Source: Paramagnetospirillum marisnigri (GTDB lineage: Bacteria > Pseudomonadota > Alphaproteobacteria > Rhodospirillales > Magnetospirillaceae). Taken from it: 64,000 nt of DNA. Positions 25,128 to 34,768 of the stretch are shown here, piece by piece; the first letter of the stretch is position 1; every line of letters starts with the position of its first letter. The notes beneath the pieces were generated by a model. That model searched no databases, was not told the origin of the DNA, and worked only from the letters and a program-made list of their open reading frames with translations. The translations under genes were made by a program, and so were the position numbers. The DNA lies in assembly GCF_001650715.1 (NCBI RefSeq), contig NZ_LWQT01000043.1, forward strand, positions 1 to 64,000. The letters run 5' to 3'.

Positions 25128-25904
25128 ATGTCGGTTCCGGTTCTCCATATCTCCCGCGTCGGCAAGGTGGCGGTCCTTACCCTGGACTCTCCGCCGGTCA
25201 ACGCCTTGTCCAAGGCGCTGATCAAGGCGCTGCACGCCGCCATGGACGAGGTGGAGGCCGACCGGGGCGTCGGCGCGGTGCATATCCGCTCGGCGGGCAA
25301 GGCGTTCTGCGCCGGGGCCGATCTGGCCGAGATGCGGGAGAATCTGAGCGATCCCGACAAGGTCGACGCCCAGATCGATTTCGTTCGCGATATCCAGGAC
25401 GTGCTGAAGCGCATCGAGACATTGGGCGTCGCCACCATCGCCGAGGTGGGGGGCGCCGCCATGGGCGGTGGGCTGGAACTGGCGCTGGCCTGCGATTTCC
25501 GTGTCGCGGCGATCGAGGCCAAGCTGGCGCTGCCAGAGGTCAATTTGGGCCTGATCCCTGGCGCGGGCGGCACCCAGCGCCTGACCCGGTTGTGCGGGCC
25601 GTCGGTGGCGCGCCGCCTGATCCTGGGCGCCGAGATTCTAGGCGGCGAGGCGGCGCAGTCGCTGGGGGTGGTCCATTGGGCGGTGCCCCGCGCCGAATTG
25701 GCCGGTTTCGCCGCCGCCCTGGCCGAACGGGTCGCCGGTCTGCCCCGCGCCGCCGTGGCGGCGTCCAAATCCTGCATCGCCGCTGCTTTCGATCCGACCC
25801 GCGACGGCTATCAGGAGGAACTGGAGCGCACCCGCGACCTTCTCCTCCATGAGCCCGAGACCCGCGCCCGGGTCGAGGCCTTCCTGAACAAGTCAGCCAA
25901 CTAA
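25128..25904 (+). CDS. Enoyl-CoA hydratase with both catalytic glutamates
   Basis: 258 residues, crotonase fold. Conserved blocks are AFCAGADL (oxyanion/CoA region), GGAAMGGGLELALACD with Glu117 and LPEVNLGLIPGAGGTQRL with Glu137. These correspond to the two catalytic glutamates of enoyl-CoA hydratase, so water addition to a 2-enoyl-CoA is expected. In the Bad-pathway analogy it would take the BadK role. The ATG at 25128 has GAGGG upstream; an upstream ATG at 25104 lies within the operator. First gene of the acyl-CoA module. Confidence 0.9.
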   Translation: MSVPVLHISRVGKVAVLTLDSPPVNALSKALIKALHAAMDEVEADRGVGAVHIRSAGKAFCAGADLAEMRENLSDPDKVDAQIDFVRDIQDVLKRIETLGVATIAEVGGAAMGGGLELALACDFRVAAIEAKLALPEVNLGLIPGAGGTQRLTRLCGPSVARRLILGAEILGGEAAQSLGVVHWAVPRAELAGFAAALAERVAGLPRAAVAASKSCIAAAFDPTRDGYQEELERTRDLLLHEPETRARVEAFLNKSAN

Positions 25905-25916
25905 GGAGCAACACTC

Positions 25917-26663
25917 ATGAACTTCAAGGACAAGGTCGCCCTGGTGACCGGCGGCGCTTCCGGCATCGGTCTGTGCACCGTGCAGACCATCGCGGATCTG
26001 GGCGGCGAGGTGCTGATCGCCGACATCAACGCCGATGCGGGCGAGCAGGCGGCGGCGGGCATCCGCGCCAAGGGGGCCAAGGCCGAGTTCGTGCGCCTCG
26101 ACGTCACCGACAAGGCCAATATCGCCGCCGTGCGCGACCATGTCCTGGCGACCAGGGGCCGTCTCGATATTCTGTGCAATGTCGCCGGTTGGGGCCATAT
26201 CCAGCCCTTCGTCGACAATGACGACGCCTTCATCGCCAAGGTGATGAATCTCAACCTCAACGGCCCCATCGAGCTGATTCGCGCCTTCTTCCCGGCCATG
26301 ATCGAGAAGAAGGCGGGCAAGATCGTCAATGTCTCGTCGGATGCGGGCCGGGTGGGAAGCCTGGGAGAAAGCGTCTATTCGGCGGCCAAGGGCGGCCTGA
26401 TCGCCTTTTCCAAGTCGCTGGCCCGCGAGGGTGCCCGCTACGGCATCAATGTCAACGCCATCTGCCCCGGCCCCACCGACACGCCGCTGCTGAAGTCGGA
26501 GCCGGAAAAGTTCCTGGAAGCCTTCCTGAAGGTCATTCCCATGCGCCGCTTCGGCAAGCCGCAGGAAGTGGCCGATGCCATCGCCTTCCTGGCCTCCAAC
26601 CGCGCCGACTACATCACCGGCCAGGTCCTGTCGGTCAACGGCGGCATCACCATGGTGGGCTGA
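25917..26663 (+). CDS. SDR-family 3-hydroxyacyl-CoA dehydrogenase, BadH-like
   Basis: 248 residues. Classical SDR motifs: TGGASGIG cofactor loop (about 10-17), NVAGWG in the NAG position, Ser in NVSSDAGR and YSAAK active site, [10 protein letters not shown], and the C-terminus [16 protein letters not shown]. From memory the C-terminal half resembles BadH, the 2-hydroxycyclohexanecarboxyl-CoA dehydrogenase of Rhodopseudomonas palustris. Expected reaction: NAD-dependent oxidation of a 3-hydroxyacyl-CoA. It follows the hydratase by 12 bp and has AAGGAG as ribosome site. Confidence 0.9.
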   Translation: MNFKDKVALVTGGASGIGLCTVQTIADLGGEVLIADINADAGEQAAAGIRAKGAKAEFVRLDVTDKANIAAVRDHVLATRGRLDILCNVAGWGHIQPFVDNDDAFIAKVMNLNLNGPIELIRAFFPAMIEKKAGKIVNVSSDAGRVGSLGESVYSAAKGGLIAFSKSLAREGARYGINVNAICPGPTDTPLLKSEPEKFLEAFLKVIPMRRFGKPQEVADAIAFLASNRADYITGQVLSVNGGITMVG

Positions 26664-26683
26664 GGCTCGCCGCTCCCGAAATT

Positions 26684-26743
26684 CGTCATGCCCGGACTTG
26701 ATCCGGGCATCCATGGACCCCCGGGTCAAGCCCGGGGGTGACG
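26684..26743. repeat. REP-like palindrome pair inside the operon
   Basis: Two perfect hairpins, TGCCCGGA/TCCGGGCA (26689-26709) and ACCCCCGGG/CCCGGGGGT (26717-26739), are joined by TCCATGG and flanked by CGTCAT and GTGACG. It sits in the 109-bp gap between the SDR and the second crotonase gene and could tune mRNA stability or partial termination. Confidence 0.7.
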
Positions 26744-26772
26744 CGAACAGAGACAAGAATGGAGTGCGACAC

Positions 26773-27591
26773 ATGCGTAAGTTCAAGGCCGCCGAATACA
26801 AGGCCGAGCATTTCGATTGGAAGGTGGACGGCAAGGTCGCCACCCTGACCCTGAACCGCCCCGAGAAGAAGAATCCGCTGACCTTCGACTCCTATGGCGA
26901 GCTGCGCGACCTGTTCAACAACCTGGTCTATGCCGACGACGTCAAGGCGGTGGTGATCACCGGTTCCGGCGGTAATTTCTGCTCGGGCGGCGACGTGCAC
27001 GAGATCATCGGTCCGCTGACCAAGATGGAAATGCCGGAACTGCTGGAATTCACCCGCATGACCGGCGACGCGGTCAAGGCCATGCGCATGTGCCCGCAGC
27101 CCATCATCGCCGCCATCGACGGCATCTGCGCCGGGGCGGGCACCATGCTGGCCTCGGCCTCGGACATCCGCTTGGGGACGCCCAAGTCCAAGGTCGCTTT
27201 CCTGTTCGTGCGCGTCGGCCTCGCCGGGGCCGATATGGGCGCCTGTACCCTGCTGCCCCGCCTGATCGGGCTGTCGCGCGCCGCCGAGCTGCTCTATACC
27301 GGCCGCGCCATGGGCGGCGAGGAGGCCGAACGCTGGGGTTTCTACAACAGCCTGTATTCCTCGGAAGAGGTGCTGGACGCCGCCCTGAAGCTGGCCCATT
27401 CCCTGGCCGACGGCCCCACCTTCGGCCATGCCATGACCAAGAAGATGCTGTGGCAGGAATGGAGCGCGGGCTTGGGCGAATGCATCGAGGCCGAGGCCCA
27501 GGCCCAGGCCATCTGCATGCAGACCAACGACTTCGAGCGCGCCTATGTGGCTTTCGCCAACAAGCAAAGCCCGAAATTCGAGGGGAACTGA
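26773..27591 (+). CDS. Crotonase-family protein lacking both catalytic glutamates
   Basis: 272 residues. Crotonase blocks are clear: [11 protein letters not shown] (CoA/oxyanion), [19 protein letters not shown] and [30 protein letters not shown]. By alignment the first catalytic Glu is Met125 and the second falls on a hydrophobic residue near 146, while an Asp occurs at 154 (LAGADMG). It is therefore unlikely to be an ordinary hydratase and may be a C-C hydrolase or isomerase, such as the ring-opening BadI type. ATG 26773 has GGAG eight bases upstream. Confidence 0.85.
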   Translation: MRKFKAAEYKAEHFDWKVDGKVATLTLNRPEKKNPLTFDSYGELRDLFNNLVYADDVKAVVITGSGGNFCSGGDVHEIIGPLTKMEMPELLEFTRMTGDAVKAMRMCPQPIIAAIDGICAGAGTMLASASDIRLGTPKSKVAFLFVRVGLAGADMGACTLLPRLIGLSRAAELLYTGRAMGGEEAERWGFYNSLYSSEEVLDAALKLAHSLADGPTFGHAMTKKMLWQEWSAGLGECIEAEAQAQAICMQTNDFERAYVAFANKQSPKFEGN

Positions 27592-27595
27592 TCCC

Positions 27596-28783
27596 ATGCC
27601 CGATTCCTCGTTCCTCGACTGGCCCTTTTTCGACCAGACCCACCGCGACTTCGCCCGCGCCTTGGAAGACTGGGCCAGGGCCAATCTGGCGACGTTGTGC
27701 CCCGAGGACGAGGCCCATGGCGACAAGATGGACCAGACGGCGCGCCGTCTGGTCCGCGCCCTGGGGAAGGCCGGGTTCCTGGCGGCCAGCATTCCCGCCG
27801 CCCATGGTGGCCGCGCCAGGGATTTCGATGTCCGCGCCATCTGCCTGGGCCGCGAAATTCTCGGCCGCCATGCCGGTCTGGCCGATTTCGCCTTCGCCAT
27901 GCAGGGGCTGGGCAGCGCCGCCATCACCCTGTTCGGCACCGAGGCGCAGAAGGCCCGCTATCTGCCCGGCGTCGGGCGGGGCGAGTTGATCGCCGCCTTC
28001 GCCATTTCCGAGGTGGAGGCCGGGTCCGACGTGGGCAATATGAGCACCCGTGCGGTTCTGGACGGCGATCACTACGTCATCGACGGGGGCAAGACCTGGA
28101 TTTCCAATGCCGGTCTGGCCGATTTCTACACTGTCTTCGCCCGCATCGGCGACGAGCCGGGGGCCAAGGGCCTCGCCGCCTTCGTGGTGGATGCCGACAC
28201 ACCAGGCCTCAGCGTGTCCGAGCGTATCGACGTCATCGCCCCCCATCCGTTGGGCAGCCTGAAATTCGACAAGATGCGGGTGCCCGCCGCCAATCTGCTG
28301 GGCCAGCCCGGCGAGGGCTTCAAGGTGGCCATGAGCGTGCTGGACGTGTTCCGCACCACGGTGGGCGCGGCGGCGTTGGGCTTCGCCCGGCGCGCCCTGG
28401 ACGAGGCCCTGGCCCGCAGCGTCAAGCGGGTGGTGTTCGGCTCCCGGCTGGCCGACTACCAGCTGACCCAGGCCAAGATCGCCGAGATGGCGGTGGCGGT
28501 GGATGCCAGCGCCCTGCTGATCTACCGCTCGGCCTGGACCAAGGACGTCAAGGGCGGCCGCGTTACCCGCGAAGCCTCTATGGCCAAGCAGTTCGCCACC
28601 GATCAGGCCCAGATGGTGATCGATCAGGCGGTGCAGCTGTGGGGCGGCCTCGGTGTGGTGTCCGGCGTGACGGTCGAACAGCTTTACCGGGAAATCCGGG
28701 CGCTGCGCATCTACGAAGGCACCTCGGAAGTGCAGAAGCTGGTGATCGCCGCCAAGGTCTACGAGGAGTTCGGCAATGGATAG
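27596..28783 (+). CDS. Acyl-CoA dehydrogenase
   Basis: 395 residues. FAD-dependent ACAD motifs: [21 protein letters not shown] (substrate/FAD loop), [19 protein letters not shown], and the C-terminal [13 protein letters not shown] with Glu374 as probable catalytic base. It would desaturate an acyl- or cycloalkyl-carboxyl-CoA and pass electrons to ETF. Start 4 bp after the previous stop; GAGGGG is the ribosome site. Its last 8 bases overlap the next gene. Confidence 0.92.
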   Translation: MPDSSFLDWPFFDQTHRDFARALEDWARANLATLCPEDEAHGDKMDQTARRLVRALGKAGFLAASIPAAHGGRARDFDVRAICLGREILGRHAGLADFAFAMQGLGSAAITLFGTEAQKARYLPGVGRGELIAAFAISEVEAGSDVGNMSTRAVLDGDHYVIDGGKTWISNAGLADFYTVFARIGDEPGAKGLAAFVVDADTPGLSVSERIDVIAPHPLGSLKFDKMRVPAANLLGQPGEGFKVAMSVLDVFRTTVGAAALGFARRALDEALARSVKRVVFGSRLADYQLTQAKIAEMAVAVDASALLIYRSAWTKDVKGGRVTREASMAKQFATDQAQMVIDQAVQLWGGLGVVSGVTVEQLYREIRALRIYEGTSEVQKLVIAAKVYEEFGNG

Positions 28784-29657
28784 ACCCGACGAGCCGTCAG
28801 GCGAGGAGTTGCGGCCGAAGGTCGACGCCGCTCGTGCGGCGAAAGCCAAGGGCGCGGAGGCGCCCGCCCGGCGCCTGAGGGGCGATGAAAGCAAACCTCT
28901 ATTCGGCCGCCACGCCTTCGTGACTGGCGGTGGCCGGGGCATCGGCCTGGCCATTTCCCGCCATTTGTTGTCGCTGGGCGCCAGCGTCACCCTGTCGGGA
29001 CGCGATCAGGCACGGGCGACGGCGGTGGCGGCCGAGTGTGGAGGCTCGGCCGCCGCCGTCGCGCTGGACGTGGATGATGCCGCCTCGATCCAGGCTGCCT
29101 TCGCCATGGCGGCGGAACGGCTCGGCCCCGTCCACATCCTGGTCAACAATGCCGGTATCGCCAAGGCGGCACCGTTCCTCAAGACCGACCTGACCCTGTG
29201 GGACGACATCCTGCGCACCGACCTGACCGGCGCCTTCCTCTGCACCCAGGCGGCGCTGCCCGGCATGCTGGAGCTGGGCTGGGGCCGCGTGGTCAATGTG
29301 GCCTCCACCGCCGGACTGACCGGGCTGGCCTATTGCGCCGCCTATTGCGCCGCAAAGCACGGGCTGATCGGCCTGACCCGTGCCCTGGCCCGCGAGCTGG
29401 CGGCCAAGCCGGTCACCGTCAACGCCGTCTGCCCCGGCTATACCGAGACCGAGATCGTCGAAACCACCCTCGACACCATTGTCGCCAAGACCGGCCGGAC
29501 GCGCAAAGATGCGCTGGCGGATCTGGTCGCGTCCAATCCGCAAAAGCGCCTGATCCAGCCGCAAGAGGTGGCCGAGGCGGTGGGGTGGCTGTGCCTGCCG
29601 GGCTCGGCCTCCATCACCGGCCAGAGCATCGCGGTGGCGGGCGGGGAGATCATGTGA
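28776..29657 (+). CDS. SDR-family oxidoreductase with charged N-terminal extension
   Basis: 293 residues. The SDR core begins near residue 45 ([16 protein letters not shown]), then [11 protein letters not shown], Ser in [15 protein letters not shown] and [10 protein letters not shown]. Before the core is a 40-residue, Arg/Glu/Lys-rich extension not usual in SDRs. GAGGAG seven bases before the overlapping ATG supports the long start. It likely performs a second 3-hydroxyacyl-CoA or related alcohol oxidation in this module. Confidence 0.88.
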   Translation: MDRPDEPSGEELRPKVDAARAAKAKGAEAPARRLRGDESKPLFGRHAFVTGGGRGIGLAISRHLLSLGASVTLSGRDQARATAVAAECGGSAAAVALDVDDAASIQAAFAMAAERLGPVHILVNNAGIAKAAPFLKTDLTLWDDILRTDLTGAFLCTQAALPGMLELGWGRVVNVASTAGLTGLAYCAAYCAAKHGLIGLTRALARELAAKPVTVNAVCPGYTETEIVETTLDTIVAKTGRTRKDALADLVASNPQKRLIQPQEVAEAVGWLCLPGSASITGQSIAVAGGEIM

Positions 29658-29674
29658 TGATTGGAGGTGCGGCG

Positions 29675-30340
29675 ATGACCCATGACGTGAAGGCCCAGGT
29701 GACGGACGAGGCGCTGGTGCAGCGCCGCCGCGCCCAGATTGTCGCCGCCGCCGTCGAGTTGTTCTCCCATCAGGGCTTCTACCGCACCACCATGCAGGAC
29801 GTGGCCAAGAAGGCCGGGGTTAGCGCCGGGCTGATCTATCAATACGTCACCGACAAGGAGGACGTGCTGCTGCTGGTACTGCTGTCGGTGCTGGACTCCT
29901 ACAAGCAGGAGATACCCGCCGCCATCAGCGGGCTGACCGATCCGCTGGAACGGTTCTGGGCCGCCATTTCCGCCTATTGCCGGGTGGTGGACCAGCGGCG
30001 CGAGGCCACGGTTCTCGCCTATCGCTCCACCAAGTCGCTGCCCGACGATCGCCGCGAGTTGATCAAGCGTTCGGAGATCGAGACCAACGGCATGATCGCC
30101 GCCTGCCTGAAGGACTGCATCAAGGCGGGGCTGATGCGCGAGGTCAATGTGGAATTGGTGACCTATCAACTGGTCACCTTCGCCCACAGTTGGGCGTTGA
30201 AGCACTGGCGACTGAAGGAGCTGTGCGACCTCGACCAGTACGTGGCCGAGGGATTCGACTTTTTCGCCCAGGCCCTGCTGACCCCCAAGGGGCGCAGGCA
30301 TCAGGCCAAGATTCAAGGGGCGGCCGACAATGCCCCATAA
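29675..30340 (+). CDS. TetR/AcrR-family regulator
   Basis: 221 residues. N-terminal HTH (RRRAQIVAAAVELFSHQGFY, TTMQDVAKKAGVSAGLIYQYV, TDKEDVLLLVL) and an all-helical ligand-binding C-terminus. Being encoded within the acyl-CoA module, it probably represses that operon by binding the two palindromes near 25079-25114 and is released by an acyl-CoA. The ATG at 29675 has GGAGG upstream; another ATG overlaps the previous stop at 29657. Confidence 0.92.
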   Translation: MTHDVKAQVTDEALVQRRRAQIVAAAVELFSHQGFYRTTMQDVAKKAGVSAGLIYQYVTDKEDVLLLVLLSVLDSYKQEIPAAISGLTDPLERFWAAISAYCRVVDQRREATVLAYRSTKSLPDDRRELIKRSEIETNGMIAACLKDCIKAGLMREVNVELVTYQLVTFAHSWALKHWRLKELCDLDQYVAEGFDFFAQALLTPKGRRHQAKIQGAADNAP

Positions 30341-30361
30341 GCTTTCCGGGAGGAGTCCGTC

Positions 30362-32011
30362 ATGCGTCTGCCAGGAGGAGGGGCCACCGCCCATGTGGAT
30401 CGGTTCGCCCGCGAACTGCTGCCGCCGCCCGAATTGTGGCCGGTGTTCGACTATTCCGCCGACCATCTGAGCCACTATCCCGACCGCATCAACGCCGCCG
30501 TCGAACTGCTGGATAAGGCGGTGGCCGATGGCTTCGGACCCAAGCCGGTGTTCCACTTCCACACCGGCGGCGATGGCGGCGGCACCTGGACCTATGCCCA
30601 ACTGCTGGAAACGGCCGAGCGGATCGCCCGGGTGCTGGTGGAGGATTTCGGGCTGGTGCCGGGCAACCGCGTACTGATGCGCTCGGGCAATACCCCCATG
30701 GTGGCGGCCTGCTGGCTGGCGGTGCTGAAGGCGGGCGGCATCTGCGTCATGTCCATGTCGCTGCTGCGTGCCAAGGAGCTGTCCTATATCGTCGCCAAGG
30801 CCCAGGTCAGGATCGCGCTGTGCGAGCAGAGCCTGGCCGAGGAGATGGAGCTGACCCGCGCCCAGGCCCCCGACCTGGCCCATGTCGCCTATTTCTCGCC
30901 CATGGGCGACGGCTCGGCCGAGTTGGACCGGCGTCTGGGGGCACAGCCCGCCGGTTTCGCCAATGTGGCGACGGCGGCCGACGACGTGGCGCTGATCACC
31001 TTCACCTCGGGCACCACCGGCAATCCCAAGGGCGCCATGCATTTCCACCGCGATATCCTGGCGGTGTGCGACTGTTGGCCGCGCAGCTATACCATTGATG
31101 CCGACGAGATCGTGGTGGGCTCGCCCTCCTTCGCCTTCACCTATGGGCTGGCGGCCTTCCTGACCTATCCGCTGCGCTATCGCGCCACCGCCGTGCTGGT
31201 CAGCCGACCGACGCCGGAGTTGATCCTGGAGGCGATCCAACGCTATCGCTGTACCAGCCTTTACGCCGTGCCCACATCGTTCCATGCCATGCTCCAGATC
31301 ATCGGGCGCTATGATGTCTCAAGCTTGCGCAAATGCTCCTCGGCGGGCGAGCACCTCAAGCCCAAGCTCTATGAGGACTGGCTGCGCGCCACCGGGTTGA
31401 AACTGGTCAACGGCATCGGCATGACCGAGATGCTGACCCATTTCATCTGCCAGCCCCCCGATGTTGCCAAGCCCGGCGCCACCGGGCGGCCGGTGGACGG
31501 CTATTCCGCCTGTATTCTCGACGATGACGATAATCCACTGCCGCCAGGCCAGCGCGGGCGCCTCGCGGTGCGCGGCCCCACCGGTTGCCGCTATCTTGAC
31601 GACGAGGCTCGCCAGTCGGCCTTCGTGAAGAACGGCTGGAACGTCACCGGCGATATCATGGAGCAGGACGAGGACGGCTGGTTCTGGTACGTGGACCGCG
31701 CCGACGACATGATCATCTCGTCGGGCTACAACATCTCGGCCCAAGAGGTGGAACGGGTGATCCTGGACCATCCCCAGGTGTTCGAATGCGCCGTGGTCGG
31801 CGTGCCGGACGAGGCCCGGGGCAATATCGTGCGGGCCTGCATCGTGCTTACCGATCCCTCGCGGGCCAGCGAGGTGCTGGCCGAGGACATCCAGGCCTTC
31901 GTCAAGGCCGCCATCGCGCCCTACAAATATCCGCGCGACATCAAGTTCATGGAGGTGCTGCCCAAGACCCAGACGGGCAAGGTGCAGCGGTTCCGGCTGC
32001 GACAGATATAA
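30362..32011 (+). CDS. Acid-CoA ligase of the benzoate/2-aminobenzoate-CoA ligase group
   Basis: 549 residues, AMP-forming. Motifs: TFTSGTTGNPKGAMHFH (P-loop, about 214-230), NGIGMTEMLTHF (A5), and VTGDIMEQDEDGWFWYVDRADDMIISSGYNISAQEVE with the C-terminal Lys in LPKTQTGKVQRFRLR. It would activate a carboxylic acid with ATP and CoA, the entry step of the module. The N-terminal DRFARELLPPPELWPVF resembles, from memory, aryl/alicyclic acid ligases (AbmG, AliA type). Exact substrate unknown. GGGAGGAG precedes the ATG. Confidence 0.9.
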   Translation: MRLPGGGATAHVDRFARELLPPPELWPVFDYSADHLSHYPDRINAAVELLDKAVADGFGPKPVFHFHTGGDGGGTWTYAQLLETAERIARVLVEDFGLVPGNRVLMRSGNTPMVAACWLAVLKAGGICVMSMSLLRAKELSYIVAKAQVRIALCEQSLAEEMELTRAQAPDLAHVAYFSPMGDGSAELDRRLGAQPAGFANVATAADDVALITFTSGTTGNPKGAMHFHRDILAVCDCWPRSYTIDADEIVVGSPSFAFTYGLAAFLTYPLRYRATAVLVSRPTPELILEAIQRYRCTSLYAVPTSFHAMLQIIGRYDVSSLRKCSSAGEHLKPKLYEDWLRATGLKLVNGIGMTEMLTHFICQPPDVAKPGATGRPVDGYSACILDDDDNPLPPGQRGRLAVRGPTGCRYLDDEARQSAFVKNGWNVTGDIMEQDEDGWFWYVDRADDMIISSGYNISAQEVERVILDHPQVFECAVVGVPDEARGNIVRACIVLTDPSRASEVLAEDIQAFVKAAIAPYKYPRDIKFMEVLPKTQTGKVQRFRLRQI

Positions 32012-32013
32012 AG

Positions 32014-32134
32014 CGAAATCCGATTGATCCCTTCCTTCTGTCATCCTGGCATGGCTTTTGAGAATCTACACCAGGGGGGGCAGGCGGAGATCCCTCGCAT
32101 GCGCTCGGGATGACGAACTCTTCAATCGGATTCC
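32014..32134. repeat. 121-bp palindromic repeat element
   Basis: GAAATCCGATTGA (32014-32026) and TCAATCGGATTCC (32122-32134) are inverted repeats with one mismatch. The interior contains TGTCATCC near the left and GGGATGAC near the right as a second complementary pair, and an unpaired GC-rich centre. It starts two bases after the ligase stop and ends 15 bp before the convergent response regulator gene. It may act as a bidirectional terminator and is probably dispersed. Confidence 0.6.
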
Positions 32135-32149
32135 GTATGAGGAGACGGC

Positions 32150-32590
32150 TCAGCGACAGGGCGCCCGCACGGTGTTGAACCAGTATTCCTCGACCGCGTG
32201 GATGGCGGCGAACAGGTCGCGCACATCCATGGGCTTGGTGACATAGCCCTGGGCGCCCGAGCGATAGGCGACGCTGACATCGTGCTCGGCCGAAGAGGTG
32301 GACAGCATCACCACGGGCAGATGCCGCAACGAGGGATCGGAACGAATTTCCGACAGGACCTGGAGACCATTCTTGCGTGGCATATTGATGTCGAGCAGAA
32401 CCAGATCGGGCTGATTCTTCCGGCTGCTTTCCGGCGTTGGGGAGCGCAGCATCTCCATGGCCTCGACACCGTCTACCGCCCGTTCGACCACGCAGGGAAA
32501 GCGGCCACGTCCGATGGCCTTGGACACGAGTTCGATATCCGCCGGATCGTCATCGACGATCAGCACACGATACGACACAGGTGCGGACAT
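32150..32590 (-). CDS. Single-domain response regulator (CheY/Rcp1-like)
   Basis: 146 residues, one receiver domain only: VLIVDDDPADIELVSKAIGR (acidic pocket), LVLLDINMPRKNGLQVL (phospho-acceptor Asp), VVMLSTSS, and Lys in GYVTKPMDV. The insertion before the acceptor Asp is like the cyanobacterial Rcp1 group that partners bacteriophytochrome-type kinases. No kinase is adjacent; the H-box of the kinase at 5728-7857 is of the matching type, but pairing them is speculation. The chosen start matches the receiver N-terminus. Confidence 0.88.
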   Translation of the reverse strand: MSAPVSYRVLIVDDDPADIELVSKAIGRGRFPCVVERAVDGVEAMEMLRSPTPESSRKNQPDLVLLDINMPRKNGLQVLSEIRSDPSLRHLPVVMLSTSSAEHDVSVAYRSGAQGYVTKPMDVRDLFAAIHAVEEYWFNTVRAPCR

Positions 32591-32713
32591 TCCCACAATA
32601 TGTCTCCGAAGAGCTGATATATCTCCACGGCACCATCCTAGGGCATGCATGTAAGCAAAGTATGCTTCCAGTATGAATGGGCTGTAACGGCCTTCGAAGA
32701 GGGGCGAGGGAAT

Positions 32714-32965
32714 GTGACTTGGTTTGTCTATGTCGTGTTGAATGAGCGTGGGGTTGCCTATACGGGAATTGCCACCGATGTGGAGGATCGCCTGCGGCGC
32801 CATAATTGCGGCCAGGGCGCCAAGTTCACCCGGGGGCAGGGACCGTGGCGAATGATCCATGTGGAGGGACCGCTCGACCACGGCGACGCCCTGCGGCGCG
32901 AGGCCGCCATCAAGAAGGACCGGGCCTTCAAGGCCCGGCTGAAGGCGGCGGTCAGGCTCCCCTGA
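32714..32965 (+). CDS. GIY-YIG nuclease superfamily protein (UPF0213-like)
   Basis: 83 residues: [29 protein letters not shown] corresponds to the GIY-YIG core (VYV...YTG), followed by [17 protein letters not shown]. This is the small single-domain family related to YhbQ; some have nuclease activity on DNA. The GTG start follows GAGGGGCGAGGG and places the core at the usual distance from the N-terminus; an ATG-like frame extends 23 codons upstream. The 3' end overlaps the convergent chemoreceptor gene by 14 bases. Confidence 0.8.
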   Translation: MTWFVYVVLNERGVAYTGIATDVEDRLRRHNCGQGAKFTRGQGPWRMIHVEGPLDHGDALRREAAIKKDRAFKARLKAAVRLP

Positions 32966-34631
32966 TCTGGCGCAGGAACCCGTCCACCTGGGTCGACAGG
33001 GTCGAGGCGTTGCCGGTCAGGGTGTCGGCGGCGGTTAGAACCTCGGAGGCGCCGACACTGACCTTCTCGACCACGCGGGTCATGCGGTCGACATTATGGG
33101 AGACCTCGCTGGTTCCGGTCGCCGCCTGCTGCACATTTCGGGCGATCTCGGCGGTGGCGGCTCCCTGCTCCTCCACCGCCGAGGCGACACCGGTCGCGAT
33201 GGAACTGATTTGCTCGATAGTGCCGCTGATGCCGACGATGGCATCGACCACCCCCTTGGAGGCGATCTGAACCTCGCCGATCTGAGCGCTGATCTCCTCG
33301 GTGGCCTTGGCGGTCTGGTTGGCCAGATGCTTGACCTCGTTGGCGACAACGGCGAAGCCCTTGCCCGCCTCGCCCGCGCGGGCCGCCTCGATGGTGGCAT
33401 TCAGCGCGAGAAGATTGGTCTGCGATGCGATATCGTTGATCAGTCCCACCACGTCGCCAATCTTGCGGGCAGCCTCTGTCAGGCCTTGGGCAAGGTCGTT
33501 GATGGCGCGGACATCTTTGGCTGCGCCGTTGGCCACTGCCGAAGAGGTGGCGACCTGACGCGATATTTCGGTGATGGAGGCGCTCAGCTGCTCGGCTGCC
33601 GCTGCCACGGTTTCGACGTTGCCCGCTGTCTGTTGGGCTGCCGCCGCCAGCGCGGTAACAGTTCGCCCCGATTCATCAGAACTGTCGGCCAGGGATTCGG
33701 CGGTGGACTTCATATGCCCCGCCGAGGCCGAAACCGTCTCGGCCACCGCCTTGACCTGGCGTTCCAGCGTATCGGCGATTCCGGCCAGTGCCGCCTGCCG
33801 CTCCTGTTGCGCCTTGGCTGTGCTGGTGGTTTGCTCGGCCTGAAGCCGGTCGGCCCGGATGAGGCCGTCGCGGAACACTTCCACCGAACGGGCCATGCTG
33901 CCGACTTCGTCCTGGGTATCGCGACCGGGAACCTCCATGGCGGTATCGCCGTTGGCCATGGCCTGCATGACGGCGGTCAGGCGCCGAAGCGGCGTGACGA
34001 TGCTTCCGGCCACAAGCAGTGACAGGGCAGAAAGGGCGATGAGGCTAAGGACGAAGGCGATCTCTCCGGTACGCAGCGCGGCGTCTCCGGTTCTCTCCTG
34101 TTCCTTGCGCGCGGCTGTCATCTCGCCCTCAAGTGACTTGATGACGAAGTCCAGCGGCTCCTCGATTTTCTCGCTGGCCTTGTCGATGGCATCGTCGAGG
34201 CGGTCAAATTCCTCCTTGGCGGCAAGGGTCTCGATGGCGCGCCGCAGATCCTTGTCAATCAGGACAATCAGGGCAGCAACGTCCTGGTTCAGATTGACCA
34301 GCTTGGCGCGTTCTTCCGGCGTATCAGCCACGGCCACCGCCCGTTTCGCTTCCTCGGTCAGGCTTGTGGCCAGGCGCGAGATCATGGCCTGGCGCTCTGG
34401 AGAAATCTTGCCTTCGTCGCGGTCAATGATGGAATCCATCGCCACCAGGGTCAGGCGGATCAGGTCGCCGCCCAACCGGGTCAGGACCGCGTGGTCATTG
34501 ATGCGCTTTTCGGTTTCCTCGGCCGAGCGATCCATGGATGCGTAAATATGCAAAACGATGCCGCCCATGACGGAGAGTGCCAGGGCCGCCGCCGCCCATA
34601 GCGTGATCAGTCGACCCTTGATCGCCAGCAT
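32952..34631 (-). CDS. Methyl-accepting chemotaxis protein
   Basis: 559 residues. TM1 (about 8-30), a helical periplasmic sensor of about 160 residues (4HB type), TM2 (about 193-212), HAMP and a long signalling coiled coil. The conserved hairpin tip reads [36 protein letters not shown]. No C-terminal CheR-tethering pentapeptide is present. It would control swimming through CheA/CheW encoded elsewhere. The periplasmic ligand is unknown. GGAGGAG precedes the start. Confidence 0.95.
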   Translation of the reverse strand: MLAIKGRLITLWAAAALALSVMGGIVLHIYASMDRSAEETEKRINDHAVLTRLGGDLIRLTLVAMDSIIDRDEGKISPERQAMISRLATSLTEEAKRAVAVADTPEERAKLVNLNQDVAALIVLIDKDLRRAIETLAAKEEFDRLDDAIDKASEKIEEPLDFVIKSLEGEMTAARKEQERTGDAALRTGEIAFVLSLIALSALSLLVAGSIVTPLRRLTAVMQAMANGDTAMEVPGRDTQDEVGSMARSVEVFRDGLIRADRLQAEQTTSTAKAQQERQAALAGIADTLERQVKAVAETVSASAGHMKSTAESLADSSDESGRTVTALAAAAQQTAGNVETVAAAAEQLSASITEISRQVATSSAVANGAAKDVRAINDLAQGLTEAARKIGDVVGLINDIASQTNLLALNATIEAARAGEAGKGFAVVANEVKHLANQTAKATEEISAQIGEVQIASKGVVDAIVGISGTIEQISSIATGVASAVEEQGAATAEIARNVQQAATGTSEVSHNVDRMTRVVEKVSVGASEVLTAADTLTGNASTLSTQVDGFLRQIRGA

Positions 34632-34768
34632 CGTGAAGCTCCTCCATTCTTTGGTCTTGATTTGAAAAGGATCAAGCTAGGCCTTTAGTTGGTGGCGTTT
34701 GCAATCCTTGACAAGATGCAGCCAGTATATAGCCGATGGTCACGTGATGGGAATGAAGGTGGGGCGTC

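Noticed and set aside
27104-28990. Open frame of 628 codons on the minus strand
   Set aside because: Antisense to the crotonase, acyl-CoA dehydrogenase and SDR genes; no recognisable motif.
32041-32060. TGGCATG-N4-TTGAG, similar to a sigma-54 promoter
   Set aside because: The -12 element lacks the GC and the site lies within a palindromic repeat with no gene downstream on that strand.
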